Positions 51,442 through 61,070 are shown, counted from the first letter of the stretch. The stretch is 64,000 nucleotides of DNA from Bacteroidaceae bacterium (GCA_011959205.1 BLLV01000007.1:41995-105994), one strand, 5' to 3'. Numbers and translations are program-made. Notes: generated by a model not told the origin, from the letters alone.

Positions 51442-54400
51442 TCAGAATTTGACAGAGTTCAGTTTTTGATTTACTAATATCCCGTCTTTTATCTTTAAGC
51501 CGAAAGTCACTTTCTGTTTAGCCTTGAACTTGAGAATGAACAAATCACCTGTCCCATTCAGGAGCTTTTTACTGCCTAAATTAACAAATGTGGGATAAAG
51601 CCCTTTTTCACCATTACTGTGTAGTCTGTCATAAGTAAGGTTTTCCATGTCGTTGATATGGATGGGCTGAACACCTATAAATTCATACTCCTGCTGGTTG
51701 TATGGCAAGGCAAAACTCAGTGCGTTGACTTCTTTCAGGTCAATACCTTTTACGCGTATTTCTATTACTTCATCTTTGTTATAATTACGCTTCGGGGTAC
51801 TGATTTCCAACTTTCCGGCTATTTCCGATGAGGCACTGTTTTCATCTATTCCATTTTCCAATTGAGTAGCGACTACAGAGATGTCGTAAGCGTCTATTAA
51901 ATCGTTTTTATTGACGTCGCCAATACTGATATAACCTTCAAAATCGGAATCTCCTTTTCTTAAACCGGTATAATTGGTATAAGAGGTCAGGTCATTATTG
52001 TCTATTTTGCCATCGTTATTGATATCTCCCGGCAGATAGCTTTCCGTTCCCGGCATTTTGAATACATAAATTTCGCGTCCGGAACCATAGTTGCCCACTC
52101 CGTCTGTTACGGCAAGTTTGATGTAACGTGCAGTAGGATGTTCCGTAAAGGTGAAGACTTTCACTTCGCCGTTGCGTTCCCATTCAAAAGCACCGGCTTC
52201 TGTCCAATGTTCTTTGTCCAGGCTGTAGAATACATTGCCTTTTAATAAAGTTCCGTTTCCGGCATTCTGACGGGGCAGGTAATGGAATTTGTCCAGTTGG
52301 TTGATGGTCTTCAAATCTATAATCATATCAAAAGGTAAAGCATTGGCTCTGTATTTGGTATGCCATGTGTCTCCTAGTTCGGCAAAGTCAAACAAACGTT
52401 CTATTTCGAAACCTTCCTGACAAGCGGCGGTTACCTCACCTTTGATTCCGCGGATGGCAAATTCCAGTGGATTGGACTTGGTGGTTGCCTTGAATTCATT
52501 CCATTCTGAATATCCGTCTTTGTTTGCAGCACGAATTTTGAACGTATAGGTTGTTTCAGCCTGTAGTCCGTCAAACAGCAATTCGGTATCCTTGATGGTA
52601 GTATAAAGCATTCCGTTCAACTCTATTTCATAGAAGTCGGCATGGGCTGTTTTATTCCAAGTAGGTTTCAGCGTGTAGGCTTCCGTGTTGTCGGCTGTTA
52701 TTTCCGCTTGTGGGGCTGCCAGAGGACCTGAGGTGATACGATATGTATCGGTGGGAGCGAATCGGAAACCTTTGATGGTCATGTCAATTTGATTGGCTGT
52801 GACATCTGTTTCAGCTAGTTTTATCAATAACTGAGGATTCTTGGTTATTTCCACTTTTTCAAATTCGCTTCCTTTGGTCGCAAATCTGTTCAGGTTAGGT
52901 GCTGCATTATAATAGAATATATTTTCTCCATTTAAGAATTGTTCCATCGAATGGGCTTCCGTCAGTTTCACTTTATTTTTTCCTATTTTGGCGGAAATAC
53001 TTTTCGGTTTTTGAGTTACGTTGATGCGGAATTCAGTTGCTTTCTCCTTCACAAAGCCGTCGAAGTTGCCTTGAGTGCGGTGTACGGTGATCAAGACATC
53101 GTTCTTGGAGGTTACATTCGATTCGATAAAGGTCGTTACTCCTTTTCCGCTTTTGTAGTCCTCGCTGGTTCCATCATCGTCATATTCCACAGTCATTGTA
53201 TGTTTGTCAGGATACATTTCGTAAATGCGCAATCTTTGGTTTATTTCGGAAACATTATTGTTGGGATTGGTCATGGGGATGATTGCTCCATTCTTCACGA
53301 AAAGAGGAAGTTTCCATAAAGGAGCATCAAAATTATTGAGGATGCGTCCTCCTTCATATTTCTCTCCGGAGAAATAATCTATCCATTCTCCTTCAGGCAG
53401 GTAGATTCCGTTTCGAATATCATTTCCTTCTGCATCGGCTTTTGTATTTTGATAGATAGGAGCTACCAGGAAGTCGGTTCCATACATATATTGGTATTTG
53501 GTAGCGGTTCCTTGGGTGTATTCGTTGGGGAATTCAAGGAACATGGCTCTGATCATGGGCAGCCCGTCTACAGCTTCTTTGGCAAAACTGTATGCGTATG
53601 GCATCAGTTCTGATTTCAATTTCAGGTACCAGCGGTTGATGGAAGTTGCGGGCTCACCCAAGGCATGCGGATATTTTTCGTTTGCTCCCCAACCGTCCAT
53701 GTTCAATTCCATTGGGGTGAAGGTCTTCCATTGGAAGTCACGTATGTTTACCGCTGCGTTCTTCCCACCAAATATGCCGTCCATATCCGAAGTGATGTTC
53801 GGCTGGCCGGACAATCCTGCTCCAATATAAGTTGGGATATGGAAACGGATGTATTCCCATTCGCCTCCTGTTTGGTCGCCACTCCATATACCGGCATAGC
53901 GTTGGGTACCAGCCCATCCGTCCAAAGAGATGATAAACGGTCTGGCATTATTGCCGTAATAAGGCATGATTTGTCCTACATCTGCCACACCATTCAGGCC
54001 GAAAGAATATCCGGCTCCTACCCATGCCACATCTGTTTTCAGCACACGTACGCCGGCGTCTCTCACTTCTTTTACGATATCACGTTGCAGCAATGCACTT
54101 ACACCAGGTTTGGGATGTAAGTCGGATTGTGTCCACAAACCTATCTCCACTCCGTTGCGGCGGGCATAGTCACCTAATTCTTTCAGGTTCTGTATGTTTC
54201 CATCCAGTGTTTCCGTTTGTCCATATCCGGCTCCGTATCCGTCATTGGGCAGCAGCCAGCCAAAAGGCATGTCATGATTTTTATAACGGTCTATTACGGC
54301 ACGGGCCGAGAATTGATAGTTGTTCTTTTCACCGTTCAAGGATTCTTTGATTCCGCCATTATCTTTTTGGCTTTCCTTATAGCGTTTTCCATCTTCAAAT

Positions 54401-55311
54401 AAGATTCCTTTCTCGTCCTCTTTCCAATAATCGCGGTTGTAAGCATTCAGGTGTCCTTGATAAAAACCGAATTTGGGTAACAGGACGGGGTTGCCGGTCA
54501 GTTGGTAGAAGTCGTTCAGCAAAGCGGTGGGAGTATTGCTGATCATACAAAACAAGTCTAGGTAATCTGTTTCGTGGGACAACTTTACGTTTCCTTGTTC
54601 TTCTGCTCCAAAGTCATATTTCCCTTTTTTGAAAGTATGCCATAATATACCATATCCGTTGGTAGACCAGTAAAAAGGAGTAGGAGAGGCCACTCCGCCA
54701 TCTGTCCAGCTATTCTGGTTTTCGATAGCGATTGCTTTTCCTTTATGTGAGAATCTTCCGTTTTGTACTCCTCCTCCATAGAAGTATTCTTTCGGATTTT
54801 CTTTCAAGGTTATTGTGACTTTGTCTTTTTCGAAGAGTATTGGTTTGCTTTCTTCCAGTACTATGGATTGTGTATCCAGATTGATGACTTTCAGTAGAGA
54901 GGTATTCTTATCTAACTGGACTTTTACTTTTGTGGTACTGATGGTGATGGCCCCGTCCACATCTTCCACATTCAGTGTTGACAGAGGTATGCGTGGATTA
55001 TCAACCAGTATTCGTGCTTCCGGCGTGGCTTCAGGATCTCTGATGATACCACCGGAGTTATCTTGGAACAAGCGGAATATATTTTCCCCATAGAAATCCA
55101 TGGCTAGTCGTTGGTTATTCGAGAACAATATCTCCACTGTTGTGGGATTGATTTGCCTTACGCCGATAATTTTAGAATGGGTTTGTACTGTTTCGTAAGC
55201 AACAGGTGTGTGAGGAGTGGCCCATACAGGGGTAGCTCCTAAGGTTAGTGGAATAGCTAGTGTAACCACTGCTGTTTTTTTCCATCCTAGGCTTTTGCTG
55301 TTTTTTTTCAT
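51442..55311 (-). CDS. Secreted GH31 glycoside hydrolase with Fn3, F5/8C, dockerin-like and cohesin-like modules
   Basis: A 1289-residue exported enzyme from the ATG at 55311 (signal peptide to about residue 31). The N-terminal GH31 beta-sandwich and TIM barrel span about 35-650, with predicted nucleophile Asp427 in LKTDVAWVGAGYSF and acid/base Asp479 in GIWSGDQTGGEW. DUF5110-like sandwiches follow. Then come Fn3 (about 863-945), an F5/8-type-C carbohydrate-binding module (about 960-1085), a dockerin-like double EF-hand (GDINNDGKIDNNDL and GDVNKNDLIDAYDI, about 1094-1155) and a cohesin-like beta-sandwich (about 1166-1289). The DVAWVGAGYSFG form resembles the GH31 alpha-N-acetylgalactosaminidase branch; specificity is inferred. 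Confidence 0.9.
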   Translation of the reverse strand: MKKNSKSLGWKKTAVVTLAIPLTLGATPVWATPHTPVAYETVQTHSKIIGVRQINPTTVEILFSNNQRLAMDFYGENIFRLFQDNSGGIIRDPEATPEARILVDNPRIPLSTLNVEDVDGAITISTTKVKVQLDKNTSLLKVINLDTQSIVLEESKPILFEKDKVTITLKENPKEYFYGGGVQNGRFSHKGKAIAIENQNSWTDGGVASPTPFYWSTNGYGILWHTFKKGKYDFGAEEQGNVKLSHETDYLDLFCMISNTPTALLNDFYQLTGNPVLLPKFGFYQGHLNAYNRDYWKEDEKGILFEDGKRYKESQKDNGGIKESLNGEKNNYQFSARAVIDRYKNHDMPFGWLLPNDGYGAGYGQTETLDGNIQNLKELGDYARRNGVEIGLWTQSDLHPKPGVSALLQRDIVKEVRDAGVRVLKTDVAWVGAGYSFGLNGVADVGQIMPYYGNNARPFIISLDGWAGTQRYAGIWSGDQTGGEWEYIRFHIPTYIGAGLSGQPNITSDMDGIFGGKNAAVNIRDFQWKTFTPMELNMDGWGANEKYPHALGEPATSINRWYLKLKSELMPYAYSFAKEAVDGLPMIRAMFLEFPNEYTQGTATKYQYMYGTDFLVAPIYQNTKADAEGNDIRNGIYLPEGEWIDYFSGEKYEGGRILNNFDAPLWKLPLFVKNGAIIPMTNPNNNVSEINQRLRIYEMYPDKHTMTVEYDDDGTSEDYKSGKGVTTFIESNVTSKNDVLITVHRTQGNFDGFVKEKATEFRINVTQKPKSISAKIGKNKVKLTEAHSMEQFLNGENIFYYNAAPNLNRFATKGSEFEKVEITKNPQLLIKLAETDVTANQIDMTIKGFRFAPTDTYRITSGPLAAPQAEITADNTEAYTLKPTWNKTAHADFYEIELNGMLYTTIKDTELLFDGLQAETTYTFKIRAANKDGYSEWNEFKATTKSNPLEFAIRGIKGEVTAACQEGFEIERLFDFAELGDTWHTKYRANALPFDMIIDLKTINQLDKFHYLPRQNAGNGTLLKGNVFYSLDKEHWTEAGAFEWERNGEVKVFTFTEHPTARYIKLAVTDGVGNYGSGREIYVFKMPGTESYLPGDINNDGKIDNNDLTSYTNYTGLRKGDSDFEGYISIGDVNKNDLIDAYDISVVATQLENGIDENSASSEIAGKLEISTPKRNYNKDEVIEIRVKGIDLKEVNALSFALPYNQQEYEFIGVQPIHINDMENLTYDRLHSNGEKGLYPTFVNLGSKKLLNGTGDLFILKFKAKQKVTFGLKIKDGILVNQKLNSVKF

Positions 55312-55381
55312 AATAATGGGTTTGAAATTAAGTATTTGTTTTATTTTGAAAGTAAAGATAAAAAGATTAATTTGTTCGGTT

Positions 55382-55843
55382 TTATATGAGTTTGAACCGC
55401 ATACGGAAGATACCATCTTTGTAGTCGTGACTTATAATCTTGAATGTACCTATCTGGGACGTGTTTTCCACATGTTGTCCTATGCAGAGGCATTCATCAT
55501 ATTCACCTACTTTTACAACCCGCACGGTTTCCGAAACATTTTCGGGCAAACGTTTCATGTCGAAATGTCCTATGGCTTCCTCTTGAGAGATGAATTCCAT
55601 GGTGACGGGTAAATTACTCCGTAATATTTCGTTTACGGTATTTTCTATTTTTGCAATATATGTTTCATCGGGACATTCTTTTAAAGCAAAGTCCAGCTTG
55701 CTCTTTTTACGTTCTATGTGGGCGGATACTGCCCGTCTGCACCCGAAAAGGTTGATCATTGTTCTGTTTACCACATGCTCCGTGGTGTGCATACATTTAT
55801 CTTCTTCTTTATTATGTGTGTTCAGAATGGGTTGTTGTTCCAT
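55382..55843 (-). CDS. AlaX-like trans-editing protein (alanyl/threonyl-tRNA synthetase editing domain)
   Basis: A 153-residue stand-alone editing domain that would hydrolyse mischarged tRNA. The zinc motifs are HTTEH (HxxxH, about residue 19) and CIGQH (CxxxH, about residue 120), both intact, with FISQEEAIGHFDM between and the C-terminal TFKIISHDYKDGIFRMRFKL. The start at 55843 (MEQQPIL) is preferred; a longer frame to 55927 adds unconserved residues. A TATCTTTG element is at 56026-56019. GH31 follows 70 bp downstream on the same strand but is likely unrelated. Confidence 0.85.
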   Translation of the reverse strand: MEQQPILNTHNKEEDKCMHTTEHVVNRTMINLFGCRRAVSAHIERKKSKLDFALKECPDETYIAKIENTVNEILRSNLPVTMEFISQEEAIGHFDMKRLPENVSETVRVVKVGEYDECLCIGQHVENTSQIGTFKIISHDYKDGIFRMRFKLI

Positions 55844-56216
55844 GGTTATCTGTTTTTTATCTTGGGTACTAAATTTGCTTCGGTTTGTTTTGACCGGATA
55901 TTTCTTTACACAGAGTGTAACGTGCAAACTCCTGCATAGTCCATATATCTGGTTTTATAATAACTGTCGGATAGAATATTTTTCTTCATGTATTTTCCCG
56001 TATAATATTAAAAATGTCCAAAGATAAGATATTCTTTTGTAATAAGGAAACTGAGAGAAAATTGATTAGTTGGTTCCGTAGCAAGCGGCTTTTTATTTTG
56101 GTTAGTGTTTGCTAAGCTGGATATCCTGAAATACTTTATTGCCGTCTGTGCAGAACAAATTCCGAGAGAAATTCATATTCGTCTTGGCGAGCAAATGAAA
56201 TCCGGCGATTTTTATG
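55844..56216. other. AT-rich divergent intergenic region
   Basis: No gene is supported. It contains the minus-strand -7 element TATCTTTG (56026-56019) for the AlaX-like gene, giving a leader of about 170 bp. No strong hairpins were seen. Confidence 0.45.
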
Positions 56217-56224
56217 TAAATTTG
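56217..56224 (+). promoter_or_regulatory. -7 element TAAATTTG for the HpaII-like gene
   Basis: An exact TAnnTTTG match 43 bp upstream of the ATG at 56268. Confidence 0.5.
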
Positions 56225-56267
56225 CAGCCGTGAAAAAATAGTTGGCGATAGTAAAAAGAAAAAAGAT

Positions 56268-57356
56268 ATGGCATTTGAAGTGACAAAAAGAGAATGGGGC
56301 GAGCTTTACGCCTTTTTCCGCTTGTTGGCGGACGGATATGTGTATGCGGGTACGCCTGATGTGAAAAGGAATGAAGCGCAAAAGCTTCCTGTAGCGATGG
56401 TGCAGCGTGAGGAACATGACGGAACACGCCACTATATTCTGGAGAATGAGGCGACCGTACATATTTGTGGGGAAAAGATGGATAAGCAGGTAGCTCGTGA
56501 GGATTTTGCAACTGTGGCAGAGTTGGTTTTTGCTGCTGTCAAAGAGAGCCGCGAGAACGATGTGATGTCTCCCGACGGCGTGGAAGAATTTTTGGATGAA
56601 GTTGCTATTTATGATTTGGAAGCAAAGACGGATGACCGTACTGATTTCTATATTGCTTTTTATAGTATCGAGGCTCCGTTGGTAGGTTTTTGCGTTCGTT
56701 CCCGTTTGGGGGCTATGTTCCCGTTGTTGGATGGAGGTCGTGCCGCCAATTTGAAGTTCGAGCAGACAGGTGTCAGATTTGCTACTCCTACCGTAAACAA
56801 AATTAATGCTTTTGGTGAGGAAGATGATGTGGCAGGGCGTATGCTGATGATAGAACGTTTGGGAGGAGCCTTGAAATATAATGATGTGGCTGATAAGGTG
56901 TTCCGCAGTAATCTTTGCATGATAGATCTTCATTTTCCCCGTATGTTGGGCGAGATGTTGCGTGCCATGCATTTGGATGGCATATCCAAAGTTAGTGATC
57001 TGACAGAAACGATCAAGCAAATCAATCCGTTGAAAATAAAGGATGAATTGATCCATAAGCATCGTTATTATGAATATAAGATGAAGCAGTTCCTTATGGC
57101 ATTGGCTTTGGGGATGCGTCCTGCCAAGATCTTTGACGGAATAGATTCTGCCATTTCCGGCTTTCTGTTTGTAGATGGTAATGGAGAGGTACTTTGTTAT
57201 CAGAAGGCCGACCGTCAGACTTTTGCCGATTTCCTGTTTGCTAATTCCCGGTTTGAGAAAAGTTCTACTGAAAAAGATAAATACGGATATCTGGAACGTG
57301 AGAATGGAGTCTATTATTTTAAGCTGAACTTAAAAATCGGTCTGTTGAAGAGATAG
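56268..57356 (+). CDS. HpaII-family restriction endonuclease, no adjacent methyltransferase
   Basis: A 362-residue protein matching the HpaII restriction endonuclease family in length and layout: an N-terminal FEVTKREWGELYAFFRLLAD block, a central GFCVRSRLGAMFPLLDGGRA (about residues 138-157), and a C-terminal KIKDELIHKHRYYEYKMKQF. The central block corresponds to the GFxIKSxLG pattern of many restriction enzymes, here with Arg in the Lys place. HpaII recognises CCGG in the known member; target here is not established. Both neighbours (AlaX-like and hemW) are unrelated and no DNA methyltransferase occurs in the window. It may be an orphan or part of a split system. Confidence 0.75.
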   Translation: MAFEVTKREWGELYAFFRLLADGYVYAGTPDVKRNEAQKLPVAMVQREEHDGTRHYILENEATVHICGEKMDKQVAREDFATVAELVFAAVKESRENDVMSPDGVEEFLDEVAIYDLEAKTDDRTDFYIAFYSIEAPLVGFCVRSRLGAMFPLLDGGRAANLKFEQTGVRFATPTVNKINAFGEEDDVAGRMLMIERLGGALKYNDVADKVFRSNLCMIDLHFPRMLGEMLRAMHLDGISKVSDLTETIKQINPLKIKDELIHKHRYYEYKMKQFLMALALGMRPAKIFDGIDSAISGFLFVDGNGEVLCYQKADRQTFADFLFANSRFEKSSTEKDKYGYLERENGVYYFKLNLKIGLLKR

Positions 57357-57448
57357 GACAATGGAATAATTTATATTTTCCCAAAGTTAAACTGTCTTTT
57401 ACCACAGATTATGCAGGGACATTCAGTAAATGTCTTTAAAAAAGTAAG

Positions 57449-57491
57449 ATAGCATATGAAGATGATGGCTTAACCTCATCTCATATGCTAT
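57449..57491. terminator. Bidirectional hairpin between the HpaII-like gene and hemW
   Basis: ATAGCATATGAAGATGATGG and CCTCATCTCATATGCTAT pair with small mismatches across a short loop; T-rich on the plus side. Confidence 0.6.
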
Positions 57492-57532
57492 ATTTCTTGC
57501 AATCTTTTTTATTATTTGCTGAATATCCTATG

Positions 57533-58664
57533 TTACTCCACCCAAAGCATGTCGCTTATGATGCCATCTGAAATAAATATGCCGCTTCGGGTAAGCTTTA
57601 AAACACCAGAAGCGAATTCCAGTGCTCCCTGTTGCAAATGGGGGGCTGCCATGTGCAGACAATATGTGTATAATTTTTCTCCGTATGCTTCCCGAAGTGT
57701 AGATAATGGTATTCCCCATCGGGTGCGGATGCGGGTAATGATAAAATCATTGTAACGGGTGTACAGGTTAAGCTCTTCCACTTCGGAAACAGAAGTTCCG
57801 TTTGAAATTCCTTTTATGTATTTATCGAGTGAAGCCACATTCCATTGGCGTGAAACACCATTGTATGAATGTGCAGAAGGACCACAGCCCAAGTATTTCT
57901 TTTCTGTCCAATAACTGGAGTTGTGCAAAGAGTGAAAACCAGGCAGGCAGAAATTGGATATTTCATAATGGTCGTATCCGGCAGCTGTGAGGTAGCCAAT
58001 CAGTGTGTCGAATAAGGAAACACTCAGATCTTCATCAACTTCTTCTACTTTATGCTGTTCACGAAGTTGCCACAGGATGGTTCCTTCTTCATAAATAAGA
58101 TGATAAGCGGAAATATGTTCCGGGTGCAGAGAGAGTGCTTGTTCTAAATCTTCTTTCCACGAAGCAAGCGTTTCTCCGGGCAGCCCGTACATCAAGTCAA
58201 TATTGATATTTTGAAAACCGGCAGCCCGACAGTTTTGGAAAGCACGGATGGCTTGTTCGGCTGTGTGGCGGCGTTGAAGCAGTTTCAGAATGGAGTCTTG
58301 AAAAGTTTGGAATCCTATACTGATCCGGTTAAATGGAAAGGTATGTAACATAGAAATATATTCCGGTGTTAAGTCGTCAGGATTAGCCTCCAAAGTGATT
58401 TCAGCATCAGGGATTACTTTGTACACTTTATAAATATGAGAAAAGATTGCCTCGAAGTCTTCTTTTGCCAATTGTGAGGGAGTACCCCCCCCCCAGATAT
58501 ATCGTTTCTATATGCTCGCCTTCCAAGTAGTTTTTTCGATCGGCTAATTCGCGGCATAAAGTACGGATGTATGTTGCTTTCTGTTCGCCACGCATTGTGG
58601 AGAAAAAGTCGCAGTAGATACATCGTTTTTTGCAAAAGGGAATATGTAGATAAATACCTGCCAT
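57533..58664 (-). pseudogene. hemW: HemW-like radical SAM protein, frame broken in a 10-G tract
   Basis: Together the two frames encode a full HemW (heme chaperone, formerly oxygen-independent coproporphyrinogen oxidase-like), about 377 residues. The N-terminal part starts at ATG 58664 (MAGIYLHIPF) with the radical-SAM cluster motif CKKRCIYC. The downstream part resumes at AKEDFEAIFSHIY and runs through YGLPGETLASWKEDLEQAL to the end. They separate at the IYLGGGTPS motif: the plus-strand tract 58485-58494 has ten C, where nine would read LGGGTPSQLAKED in one frame. This may be a real indel, a phase-variable tract or a sequencing error. Confidence 0.85.
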
Positions 58665-58754
58665 AATCATTTATTTTTCAGCAAAGCTACGAAAAAATAG
58701 TGACAAAATAGAATTTCTGTCGTAAAACATAGTTTAGTAACACTATTCATTGAG

Positions 58755-58784
58755 TTGCTTTTTTTCTTTTTATTTTCTAATTTG
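58755..58784 (+). promoter_or_regulatory. Promoter-like elements upstream of EF-G2
   Basis: TTG at 58755-58757, a 19-bp spacer, then CTAATTTG (one mismatch to TAnnTTTG) at 58777-58784, leaving a leader of about 60 bp. Confidence 0.45.
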
Positions 58785-58848
58785 CGCTCCATATTTTTAG
58801 GAGATATGAAACACATATCCGTTTGTTAATAATTAAACCTTAGATATC

Positions 58849-61008
58849 ATGAAAGTATATCAGACTAACGAAATTAAAAACATTGCACTTCTTGGCAATG
58901 ATGGCTCAGGTAAAACCACCCTCACAGAGTCTTTGCTCTTTGAGAGTGGTATTATAAAACGTCGTGGCAGAATTACTGCCAAAAACACGGTTAGTGATTA
59001 TTTTCCGGTAGAGCAAGAATATGGTTATTCAGTGTTCTCTACCGTTTATCATGTAGAGTGGAATGGAAAAAAGCTAAATATAATTGACTGTCCGGGTAGT
59101 GATGACTTCGTAGGAGCTGCCATAACCGCGCTGAATGTAACCGATACTGCTATTTTGTTACTGAACGGGCAATATGGTCCCGAAGTAGGCACTCAGAACC
59201 ACTTCCGTTATACAGAAAAACTAGGCAAACCGGTTATCTTTTTGGTGAATCAGCTCGATAATGAGAAATGTGATTATGACAATGTGCTCGAACAATTGCG
59301 TAGCATTTATGGTTCCAAGGTAGTTCCCGTGCAATATCCTCTTGAAACAGGTCCTAATTTTCATGAACTTATTGACGTGCTGTTGATGAAGAAATATTCA
59401 TGGGGTCCTGAAGGAGGTGCTCCTACCATTGAAGAAATTCCTGATTCCGAAAAAGAAAAGGCATTGGAGATGCATAAGGCTTTGGTAGAGGCTGCTGCTG
59501 AAAATGATGAGACATTGATGGAGAAATTCTTTGAATCGGAATCGTTGACCGAAGATGAAATGCGTGAAGGCATCCGTAAGGGATTGGCCGCACGCGGTAT
59601 GTTCCCTGTTTTCTGTGTATGTGCAGGCAAAGATATGGGTGTCCGTCGTCTGATGGAATTCTTAGGAAATGTTGTTCCATTCGTGTCGGATATGCCGGTG
59701 GTTCACAATACGCGTGGTGTTCCCGTGCCTCCCGATGCTAATGGACCTACTTCTCTTTATTTCTTTAAGACTGCTGTCGAACCCCATATTGGTGGTGTAC
59801 AGTACTTTAAAGTGATGAGCGGTAAAGTACATGAAGGTGATGATTTGGTTAATGCTGATCGTGGCTCTAAAGAGCGTATGGCACAGCTTTTTGTTTGTGC
59901 AGGAGCTAATCGTATTCCGGTGCAGGAACTGGTAGCCGGTGATATTGGTTGTACTGTAAAATTGAAAGATGTAAAGACCGGGAATACCTTGAACGGCAAG
60001 GACTGTGAAAGCCGGTTCAACTTCATTAAATATCCTAATGCTAAATACTCACGTGCCATCAAGCCGGTAAACGAGGCTGATGTAGAGAAGATGATGGTTA
60101 TATTGAACCGTATGCGTGAGGAAGATCCTACTTGGGAAGTAGAGCAATCCAAGGAATTGAAGCAGACTATTGTACACGGACAGGGTGAGTTCCATCTCCG
60201 TACCTTGAAATGGCGTTTGGAGAATAACGAGAAATTGCAGATTAAGTTCGAAGAACCTAAGATTCCTTATCGTGAAACAATCACTAAAGCAGCCCGTTCC
60301 GATTATCGTCACAAGAAACAATCAGGCGGTGCGGGACAGTTTGGTGAAGTCCATCTTATTGTTGAACCTTATTACGAGGGAATGCCTGTACCCGAAACGT
60401 ATAAGTTTAACGGCCAGGAATTCAAGATAAATGTGAAGGGTACCGAGGAAATACCTTTGGAATGGGGCGGTAAATTAGTCTTTATTAACAGTATAGTGGG
60501 AGGATCTATTGATGCCCGTTTTATGCCTGCCATCTTGAAAGGAATTATGAGCCGGATGGAACAAGGTCCGTTGACAGGTTCATACGCACGTGATGTACGA
60601 GTAATTGTTTATGACGGTAAGATGCATCCGGTAGATTCAAATGAAATCTCCTTTATGCTTGCAGGACGTAATGCGTTTAGTGAAGCGTTTAAAAATGCCG
60701 GACCTAAGATTCTGGAGCCGATTTATGATGTGGAAGTTTTTGTTCCCAGTGATAAGATGGGCGATGTAATGAGTGATTTGCAAGGCCGTCGTGGTATGAT
60801 TATGGGTATGAGCAGTGAAAGTGGCTATGAAAAACTGGTTGCGAAAGTACCTCTGAAAGAGATGTCTTCTTATTCCACCTCTTTGAGCTCCTTGACAGGT
60901 GGTCGCGCTTCGTTTATTATGAAGTTTGCCAGCTATGAGTTGGTTCCGACAGATGTACAAGATAAACTGATGAAGGAATTTGAAGCTAAAGAAAATAAAG
61001 ATGATTGA
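58849..61008 (+). CDS. fusA2: EF-G2, elongation factor G paralogue with altered GTPase site
   Basis: A 719-residue EF-G-like protein of full five-domain length. The P-loop is GNDGSGKT (residues 16-23; canonical EF-G has AHIDAGKT). Switch I lacks the usual RGIT (EYGYSV instead). Switch II is DCPGSDDF (80-87) with Ser84 where the catalytic His of DTPGHVDF lies, and the G4 motif is NQLD instead of NKMD. Domain IV is intact (SGGAGQFGEVHL, about 490). A Bacteroides EF-G2 reported to support translocation without GTP hydrolysis and to be induced by carbon limitation has these features; that this is its orthologue is inferred from the substitutions. Confidence 0.9.
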   Translation: MKVYQTNEIKNIALLGNDGSGKTTLTESLLFESGIIKRRGRITAKNTVSDYFPVEQEYGYSVFSTVYHVEWNGKKLNIIDCPGSDDFVGAAITALNVTDTAILLLNGQYGPEVGTQNHFRYTEKLGKPVIFLVNQLDNEKCDYDNVLEQLRSIYGSKVVPVQYPLETGPNFHELIDVLLMKKYSWGPEGGAPTIEEIPDSEKEKALEMHKALVEAAAENDETLMEKFFESESLTEDEMREGIRKGLAARGMFPVFCVCAGKDMGVRRLMEFLGNVVPFVSDMPVVHNTRGVPVPPDANGPTSLYFFKTAVEPHIGGVQYFKVMSGKVHEGDDLVNADRGSKERMAQLFVCAGANRIPVQELVAGDIGCTVKLKDVKTGNTLNGKDCESRFNFIKYPNAKYSRAIKPVNEADVEKMMVILNRMREEDPTWEVEQSKELKQTIVHGQGEFHLRTLKWRLENNEKLQIKFEEPKIPYRETITKAARSDYRHKKQSGGAGQFGEVHLIVEPYYEGMPVPETYKFNGQEFKINVKGTEEIPLEWGGKLVFINSIVGGSIDARFMPAILKGIMSRMEQGPLTGSYARDVRVIVYDGKMHPVDSNEISFMLAGRNAFSEAFKNAGPKILEPIYDVEVFVPSDKMGDVMSDLQGRRGMIMGMSSESGYEKLVAKVPLKEMSSYSTSLSSLTGGRASFIMKFASYELVPTDVQDKLMKEFEAKENKDD

Positions 61009-61032
61009 TAAAGTGTAAGATTTCATACTTAG

Positions 61033-61070
61033 AAGAGGTGCGTTTTGTTAAAAATGTACCTCTTTTTATT
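61033..61070 (+). terminator. Terminator after EF-G2
   Basis: AAGAGGT (61033-61039) pairs with ACCTCTT (61058-61064), followed by a T run. Confidence 0.65.

Noticed and set aside
56136-57062. A 308-codon minus-strand frame opposite the HpaII-like gene
   Set aside because: It conflicts with the better supported plus-strand gene, which has a promoter element and a family match.
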